This document shows, piece by piece, positions 58,474-64,000 of a stretch of 64,000 nt of DNA; within the stretch, counting starts at the first letter, position 1; the number at the start of each line of letters is the position of its first letter. The stretch is from Lentisphaerota bacterium (lineage in GTDB: Bacteria; Verrucomicrobiota; Kiritimatiellia; UBA8416; JAIOPI01). The stretch covers positions 62,001-126,000 of the forward strand of contig JAIOPI010000021.1 in the NCBI GenBank assembly GCA_021413965.1, read 5' to 3'. A program made the translations under genes and the position numbers. The notes under the pieces are model-generated. The model saw only the letters and a program-made list of their open reading frames with translations. It did no database searches and was not told where the DNA came from.

Positions 58474-59765
58474 TGAACAGTCTTGCTATCCTCTTTTTTC
58501 TGATCGACTCGACGCTACTCCTGTCGTTTCCCCGCAGATGGACGCCGCTTCCGTTGCTCGCAGGCGCCTGCTACATGACGCTTGGCCAAGGGGTTCAAAT
58601 TGGACCATTTCACTTTCAAGTCATGCGTCTGCTCCTGTTGGTCGGATTCATACGCGTACTGGCTCGTCGCGAGCGACTGGCGCGAGGACTCAACACACTC
58701 GACTGGATTATGTTGGCTTGGGGAGCTTGGGCGTTGTTCAGCAGCGTGTTTGTTCAGTCTTTCGTCGGCCAACTAGGCACCGTTTACAACACGCTGGGCA
58801 TCTACTTCCTGATCCGCATATTATGTCAGAATGTGGAAGATCTTGTGCACCTGGCTAAGATCATGGCTTTCGTATTGGCGCCCGTGGCGCTGGAGATGAT
58901 TAATGAGCAGATCTCGGGGCGCAATCTCTTTGCGTCTTTTGGCGGAGTTCCGGAGTTGGTCGTGGTCCGCAACGACCATTTGCGCGCCCAAGGCCCGTTT
59001 TCACATGCAATATTGGCTGGAACCGTCGGGGCCGCGTGCCTTCCCTTCATGATTGGAATCTGGCGTCGCCATCCTCTTGCCGCCAAAGTTGGCACGTCGG
59101 CGTGTCTTGTAATGGCGATTACCTGCCGATCCAGTGGGCCCCTGATGAGTGTCGTGTTTAGCGCCTTCGCCTTGGTGATGTGGCGCTGGCGTCATCTCAC
59201 GCACACGTTGCGCATCGCGGCGGTCGCTGGGTACATCCTTCTCGACATTGTTATGAAGGCACCAGCCTACTACCTGATCGCGCGCATTGACCTGACGGGG
59301 AGTAGCACCGGCTGGCATCGTGCAGAGCTTATCGCGCAAGCCATCGCACATTTCAACGAATGGTGGTTTGCCGGGACGCTGTATACGCGTCATTGGATGC
59401 CGTATGGGGTCTCCTGGAGCGAAGACCATTGCGACATTACCAACCAGTACATTGGTTACGGCGTGTTTGGCGGACTGGCGCTGATGTTGCTCTTTATTGC
59501 GGCTCTGTGGGTTGCGTTCCGCTATGTTGGGCAGTTCCTGCGTGCGAACGTGAATGGTGATGCGGAGCAACTCAGATTTGTGTGGGCGCTGGGTTCCGCG
59601 CTATTTGCGCAGGCTGCTTCGTGCGTGTCCGTGTACTACTTTGATCAGTCTTTTGTCTTTCTCTTTCTGAATCTGGCCGCAATCGGGTCACTCTACACGT
59701 CCAAGTGGCGGCAGAACCGCGCACTCGGGGCCCGTCCCATGGTGGGTGCGCCGTTGCAAGCCTAG
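58473..59765 (+). CDS. O-antigen polymerase/ligase-like membrane protein
   Basis: A 430-residue protein with 10-12 hydrophobic helices and a large periplasmic loop late in the sequence (ARIDLTGSSTGWHRAELIAQ, then WMPYGVSWSEDHCDITNQY), the layout of Wzy polymerases and WaaL ligases. It would polymerise lipid-linked repeat units in the periplasm or attach the chain to an acceptor; sequence alone does not decide which. It is the only polymerase candidate in the window. Confidence 0.8.
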   Translation: MNSLAILFFLIDSTLLLSFPRRWTPLPLLAGACYMTLGQGVQIGPFHFQVMRLLLLVGFIRVLARRERLARGLNTLDWIMLAWGAWALFSSVFVQSFVGQLGTVYNTLGIYFLIRILCQNVEDLVHLAKIMAFVLAPVALEMINEQISGRNLFASFGGVPELVVVRNDHLRAQGPFSHAILAGTVGAACLPFMIGIWRRHPLAAKVGTSACLVMAITCRSSGPLMSVVFSAFALVMWRWRHLTHTLRIAAVAGYILLDIVMKAPAYYLIARIDLTGSSTGWHRAELIAQAIAHFNEWWFAGTLYTRHWMPYGVSWSEDHCDITNQYIGYGVFGGLALMLLFIAALWVAFRYVGQFLRANVNGDAEQLRFVWALGSALFAQAASCVSVYYFDQSFVFLFLNLAAIGSLYTSKWRQNRALGARPMVGAPLQA

Positions 59766-59851
59766 CGGACGGCCCTTGTCGAAGCGGCGAAATACGAGCC
59801 TCAAGGGGCGCCGATGGCGATTTACAGCCGAGCCGATTAGACGGGTGTCGC

Positions 59852-60793
59852 ATGTGTCAAGAGTCGTTGGCTGGAACGTTGCCGCCGGTATTTGAGAAGG
59901 ATCGTAATGATCTGATCGAAGTGTTTCGAGTTCTGGCAGCATGCGGAGTCATCTGGTTTCATATGGGGTGGATGGCGGGGAGAAGCATCGGCATGGCCGG
60001 GCTCATCTTCTTTCTCATTGTTGGAGTGATTTTTCAGAAGCGCGCAGCTGGACGCGGTTCCGCACCGGACTATTTCAGAAAACGCGCGGCCAGGTTGATG
60101 ATCCCCTGGGTAGCTTGGTTTGTGATCTACGGTTTGCTGAATTGGGTGTCGGGGAAGAACATCTTTCCGCACAGCTCGGGGGTTGTGGCGAATCTGGCGA
60201 CTGGGCCGTGGATTGGACTTTGGTATCTCCCGTTTTCTTTCGTCAGCGCCGGTGTTGTTTACGCAGGCGTCAGGCTTTTCGGCCGGTTCAGTGTAAAGGT
60301 TCAGCTTCTTAGCTGGTTGGCCTTCTCGATGGTCGCGATAGTTGTCGCTTCGAAGATTAGAAGTTCGACATCCTTGGTTGCGCCTTGGGCGCAGTACTTG
60401 CAGGCCGCTCCGAGTATCCCTGTGGGGTTTGCCTTTGCGTCTGCCGTGGTGCAGCGACCATGCAGTCGGAGGCGGTTGGCACTGTTAGAGGGGGGACTGT
60501 TGCTCGCTTGTGGGAGCGTGTGTCTAATGGATCGCGCGTTATCGATTTCTTATGGACTGGGGAGCGTGCTGGTCGCGGTGGGCTTTGCATTTGGGCGGCG
60601 CCTCACGTGGCCAATTGGGGCCGTCAGTTCATTGTGCCTGGGCGTCTACCTCGTCCATGGTGCCGTGATGAGCGGATTCAAGCTTACTCCCATAGCACAG
60701 CAACCGTTGCTGTGGTTCTTCCTCACGGTCGCGGGGTCCTTCGCTCTCGTGGTTCTCATGCGGCGCGTACCGATATTGTCCAAGATTGTCTAG
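59852..60793 (+). CDS. Membrane acyltransferase 3 family protein
   Basis: A 313-residue protein with about ten membrane helices and no SGNH tail. The N-terminal RNDLIEVFRVLAACGVIWFHMGW is the acyltransferase_3 signature, including the His of the FHMG motif. Members O-acetylate surface sugars. The start at 59852 is the Met before this motif. Confidence 0.8.
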   Translation: MCQESLAGTLPPVFEKDRNDLIEVFRVLAACGVIWFHMGWMAGRSIGMAGLIFFLIVGVIFQKRAAGRGSAPDYFRKRAARLMIPWVAWFVIYGLLNWVSGKNIFPHSSGVVANLATGPWIGLWYLPFSFVSAGVVYAGVRLFGRFSVKVQLLSWLAFSMVAIVVASKIRSSTSLVAPWAQYLQAAPSIPVGFAFASAVVQRPCSRRRLALLEGGLLLACGSVCLMDRALSISYGLGSVLVAVGFAFGRRLTWPIGAVSSLCLGVYLVHGAVMSGFKLTPIAQQPLLWFFLTVAGSFALVVLMRRVPILSKIV

Positions 60794-60808
60794 TCGGCTT
60801 GCACCTGT

Positions 60809-62047
60809 ATGGCTCATTCCCCATCCATTGCCCATCGCGTTGAGCAAGGGCTTGCCATTAGAGTTCATGGCACCGCTGCCGAGACGGAAGAACTCAGGGC
60901 GTTCTGGTCTAGGGTGCAAAAGCATCCGAATAGTGATCTCGACCATTTTCTTCTTGTGTGTCGACTACGTCCCGAGGTGGTGGGTGTTTGTGTATTAAGC
61001 GTGTGGGACCATGGCGATTGCGTCTGTGTTGTGGCGGGACGAATCAGCCATCTGGAGATCCAGCCCCGCATTGGTTACTTCAAGGCACCTTGCGTTCGCG
61101 CTCGCATGCTCTCGATCGTTCACGAAGGCGTTTTGGGCGAAATGGACGGCCCTCGGGCCGTGCTGGTGGTTGGTCGCATAAGGGAGTTTCTATCAGACGG
61201 GACCATTGACATTGCATCCTTTAACGGGTTGAAGGAAGACGCCCCGCTTTTGGTGGCCCTCGGGGCGTCTTCCGGCGAGACTTTGGGGGTAAGCAAGCCG
61301 CAGTGGAACGATCACTGGGAGTTGACGCTGCCATCACAAGCTGGATTCCTCCTGCAGGCCATGAAGTCCAAGCATCGCACATGGTTTCGGAAGAAGAGCA
61401 CAGAACTGGAGAAGGCGTCCAATGGGCAGGTTGTTTGGCAGTGGCACAGTCGAGTTGACGATTTCGGACATCTTGGTGAGCAGATGGAGGCGGTGGCCGC
61501 GCGTACCTATCAGCGGGCACTGGGCGTGGGGTTCAGGAATGATGAAGAACATCGCGAAAGACTTTCCCTCTTTGCCTCCAAGGACATGTTCCGCGCCATG
61601 CTGATGGAGTTCCAAGGGAAGCCAGCAGCGTTCTGGTACGGGATTGTCTATGGCGGCACCTTCCATTCGGAAGCTACTGGATTTGTGAGAGAACTGCAGG
61701 AATTCGAGGTCGGCACGCAGATGTTCGTGCGCGTGGTCGATGAATTGGTCAAGGAAGGAGTCGGCCGATTTGATTTTGGCTTGGGGGATGCGCACTACAA
61801 GAAGCGATTTGGCGACCGCGCCTGGCGTGAGGTGAATGTTCGTTTGTTCGGCGCGACGCGGCGGGGCAATATGCTTAGAGTCTACATAGGGGGGTGCGAA
61901 GCCGTGGATCGCTTACTCCGTGCATTGATTCAGCGGTTCGGCCTCGTGGACAAGCTGAAGCAGGCTTGGAGGCGAAGGCTCGCCAAGCGCACCAACCAAT
62001 CCACGGCAAATCCTGGATCATCTGGTGCAGACGCCCGCGAGAGTTGA
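60809..62047 (+). CDS. FemAB/GNAT-like protein (copy 4)
   Basis: A 412-residue Acetyltransf_6-type protein. Landmarks are KSKHRTWFRKKSTELEKAS, ARTYQRALGVGFRNDEEHRE, FQGKPAAFWYGIVYGG, and FDFGLGDAHYKKRFGDRAW, the conserved C-terminal block of this family. It is 15 bases after the acyltransferase stop. The last ~30 residues are basic and then Ser/Ala-rich. It is the fourth FemAB-like gene in 16 kb. Confidence 0.72.
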   Translation: MAHSPSIAHRVEQGLAIRVHGTAAETEELRAFWSRVQKHPNSDLDHFLLVCRLRPEVVGVCVLSVWDHGDCVCVVAGRISHLEIQPRIGYFKAPCVRARMLSIVHEGVLGEMDGPRAVLVVGRIREFLSDGTIDIASFNGLKEDAPLLVALGASSGETLGVSKPQWNDHWELTLPSQAGFLLQAMKSKHRTWFRKKSTELEKASNGQVVWQWHSRVDDFGHLGEQMEAVAARTYQRALGVGFRNDEEHRERLSLFASKDMFRAMLMEFQGKPAAFWYGIVYGGTFHSEATGFVRELQEFEVGTQMFVRVVDELVKEGVGRFDFGLGDAHYKKRFGDRAWREVNVRLFGATRRGNMLRVYIGGCEAVDRLLRALIQRFGLVDKLKQAWRRRLAKRTNQSTANPGSSGADARES

Positions 62048-62087
62048 TGGCGATATTGGGCATAAAAGATGCTATGATGGTGAATCT

Positions 62088-64000
62088 ATGAAATCATCCC
62101 TGAGGCTTACTGATTCTAGGCGTATTGTTTGGCTGGATCTAGAGGCCGTGCGTGGAGCGTTGGCCAGAAGCGTTCTCAAATTAGCGATTTTGGGTCTGTG
62201 CTTTGCGCCAGGAGCATTGCTGGCCGCGACGTTTTACGTCCGCACGGACGGCAATGACGCCAACTCTGGGACTGCGAATTCACCAAGTGGCGCCTGGCGC
62301 ACAATTCAAAAGGCAGCCATCTCCATGGCGGCTGGCGACGCCGCGATTGTCGCAAACGGGAACTACCCAGAGACTGTGACGACCGGAGCCAATGGCACAC
62401 CGAACAGCAGGATCACATTTCGAGCGCAGAGTACCAATGTCGTCGTGACGTCATTTATCGTGAACAAGGCCTACAACACGATTGAAGGGTTCACGGTCAC
62501 CGGGGAATCTCCTTCGATTGACGCGTCCCTGCTTGTTAACACTGGTGGTGACTATGTCAATGTCATCAGCAATGTATTTCAAGGCTCTCGCATCGGCGTA
62601 TACCAGCTATATGCCTATATCTACGCGACCAACATAAAGAACATCACAGCTTCAGGGAACAAGTTCCTGAATGGATGGGGACATTCTGTTGTACTCGCGT
62701 CGGGTGGGGGGCACGTCATTAGCAACAATGTGTTTTCAAACCCGAATGGCTACGACGCCATTCGGGTGTTCTCGACCAACATAACGATCGTCGCCAACAC
62801 GTTCACGAACTGGGAGAGCAAGCCCCTGACATCAGGGCCATTGAAAGTCGGGGCTACATACTATTTCCTGAGCCTTGGTTCCCCCGCCGAGATGGATTGG
62901 TCAAATGTCGGGTGTCGGAAGTACTACCAACTGGGGTCGAACTACACGTTTACCGCCACCGGAACAACACCGAAGAGTTGGGGGAATGCGGTAATTGCTT
63001 CGGCCGGTAACCAACTGCTCTATGCTGGCGTCAAGAATCCGCCCCTTGTGGTCGGAAAGAAGTACTATTTCGACTTCATTTATCTTCCTCAATGGGATGA
63101 TTTTTCAAATGTCCAGGATAGTCCCACGAGACTAACTGGCATCGGTAACTGCTGGACGGCGACGGGAACGACCCCCACGGCATGGGGATATGCGGTTCTG
63201 GGAGCAGGGTCAAACATCATCCTGACAAATGGACAATCATTGGTGGTGGGGCAGAAATACTATTTCATCAGCGGTGACGGAAATCCAAATTTCGACAATG
63301 TCGGTGCGCAGCCTCTCTCGTCCTATTTGGCTGGGGAGGCCTACTACTTTACCGCCACCAACACGACGCCCATCAGTTGGGGCGCCGGGACCGTCGTGGA
63401 CAATGCGAATCATCCCGACATCATTCAGTCGTTCCAAAACGGAGCGGTTGGAACCGTGCCGCCAGATTACCCCGCATGGGACTTGGTCTTTGAACGTAAC
63501 CTCGTCGTTGACTGCGGCGTTCAGCTTGGCAACGTTACGGATGATGGCAGCTTCGGAAACATCAAGCGGTGGACGTTCAGGAACAATTTGTTTGTGCGAG
63601 TCTCGAACGCGCTGAACCTTTATGCCCCCGGCTTCAGTTTCTACAATAACACATTTTACAGATGTGCCGCGGTCAGCGGGATGGTGGTCATTTGGGGTGT
63701 TTCGGGCGCGGGAACGGCACGCGACTTGACCGTCTACAACAACATCATCGCGGAGTGCGGGGTTCCGACGCGTGCCAATTCAGGTTGGTATGGGGGCGAC
63801 GCCGCTGCGAATCAAGTCATGGACTACAATCTGGTCGTGGGCACCGGGACGGGGACAACGAAGAGCGGGTTCAATGAAGTGCATGGCATCAATGGGCGCG
63901 ATCCCCTGTTTGTGAATCCCGTGGCTGGCGATTTCCGGCTGCAGGCAAGCAGTCCGTGCAGAGGCACGGCAACTAACCTGAGCAGTCGCTTCACGACTGA
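62088..64000 (+). CDS. Secreted parallel beta-helix protein with three internal phage-tail-like repeats (3' end outside window)
   Basis: Open from ATG 62088 to the window edge (at least 637 codons, no stop). An N-terminal signal (LAILGLCFAPGALLA-A) leads to FYVRTDGNDANSGTANSP and TIQKAAISMAAGDAAIV, the opening of right-handed beta-helix polysaccharide-lyase-like proteins (DUF1565/pectate-lyase type). N-rich coils such as ISNNVFSNPNGY and ITIVANTFTNW follow. Between nt 62847 and 63399 three repeats interrupt the helix (separate entry). Then beta-helix coils resume (NNLFVRVSNALNL, FYNNTFYRC, YNNIIAECG). It may be a lyase, surface structural protein or EPS-modifying enzyme. Start site has a weak ribosome-binding site. 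Confidence 0.82.
   Translation, partial: MKSSLRLTDSRRIVWLDLEAVRGALARSVLKLAILGLCFAPGALLAATFYVRTDGNDANSGTANSPSGAWRTIQKAAISMAAGDAAIVANGNYPETVTTGANGTPNSRITFRAQSTNVVVTSFIVNKAYNTIEGFTVTGESPSIDASLLVNTGGDYVNVISNVFQGSRIGVYQLYAYIYATNIKNITASGNKFLNGWGHSVVLASGGGHVISNNVFSNPNGYDAIRVFSTNITIVANTFTNWESKPLTSGPLKVGATYYFLSLGSPAEMDWSNVGCRKYYQLGSNYTFTATGTTPKSWGNAVIASAGNQLLYAGVKNPPLVVGKKYYFDFIYLPQWDDFSNVQDSPTRLTGIGNCWTATGTTPTAWGYAVLGAGSNIILTNGQSLVVGQKYYFISGDGNPNFDNVGAQPLSSYLAGEAYYFTATNTTPISWGAGTVVDNANHPDIIQSFQNGAVGTVPPDYPAWDLVFERNLVVDCGVQLGNVTDDGSFGNIKRWTFRNNLFVRVSNALNLYAPGFSFYNNTFYRCAAVSGMVVIWGVSGAGTARDLTVYNNIIAECGVPTRANSGWYGGDAAANQVMDYNLVVGTGTGTTKSGFNEVHGINGRDPLFVNPVAGDFRLQASSPCRGTATNLSSRFTT
62847..63399 (+). repeat. 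Three imperfect ~52-residue protein repeats inside the beta-helix gene
   Basis: Units at about 62847-63000, 63051-63207 and 63246-63399. Each has a VG.KYYF-like start, a central FSNVG or FDNVG, and an end of the form FTATGTTP.SWG (unit 2: WTATGTTPTAWG). They resemble the GK.Y...F..VG...FTATGTTPTTW modules seen in phage tail fibres. Confidence 0.75.

Overview
This window comes from a high-GC, Gram-negative-type bacterium, most likely a member of the PVC superphylum (Kiritimatiellota, Lentisphaerota or Verrucomicrobiota). That placement is an inference from ExbB/ExbD genes beside large alpha/alpha-toroid proteins, a folP-cdaA-cdaR-ftsK block, several lipoproteins, and an outer-membrane Wza-like exporter. 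No rRNA or other decisive marker is present. The left two thirds are very GC-rich and densely packed. From about 39 kb rightwards GC falls visibly and the content changes to surface-polysaccharide genes.

Region 1 (1-5851) holds the 3' part of a huge Ala/Pro-rich protein with a C-terminal alpha/alpha-toroid, then leuB-like and asd biosynthetic genes. Region 2 (5971-16892) is the most distinctive part. A leftward pair (membrane-anchored coiled-coil protein and small lipoprotein) diverges from a rightward operon of a giant secreted TPR protein, a second periplasmic repeat protein, ExbB, two ExbD subunits, and two tandem-duplicated proteins. Each of the last two has a TonB-like layout (one membrane helix, then an acidic or proline-rich linker) but ends in a squalene-cyclase-like toroid without the DXDD cyclase motif. 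This looks like a proton-motive-force-driven envelope machine with toroid effectors and is the best candidate for an undescribed system.

Region 3 (16926-32268) is housekeeping: mutL (endonuclease motifs altered), a convergent secreted protein of unknown function, serS, tilS, ftsH, folP, cdaA and cdaR (c-di-AMP synthesis and its regulator), ftsK, a RodZ-like HTH membrane protein, and a Cys-rich protein with a long acidic tail. Region 4 (32373-39112) is leftward: a MalF-MalG permease fused into one polypeptide, its solute-binding protein carrying an EF-hand-like loop, a TPR lipoprotein, a tRNA-Phe gene (on +), an internally deleted nitroreductase, and a ferredoxin-type aldo/keto reductase.

Region 5 (39445-64000) is an exopolysaccharide/capsule locus. 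It has a Wza-like exporter, a divergent HTH/receiver-like/PilZ regulator, a priming sugar-phosphate transferase with a degenerate GGDEF-like N-terminus, WbpB/WbpD/WbpE-type enzymes for a diacetamido-uronic-type sugar, a Wzz chain-length protein with a dead tyrosine-kinase domain, three polysaccharide deacetylase domains (one fused to a GT4 glycosyltransferase), two GT2 glycosyltransferases, a second DegT aminotransferase, a Wzy/ligase-like membrane protein, an acyltransferase, four FemAB/GNAT-like proteins, and an incomplete secreted parallel beta-helix protein interrupted by three phage-tail-fibre-like repeats. Many neighbouring genes touch or overlap, suggesting long transcripts. No flippase, exosortase or insertion sequence is visible.
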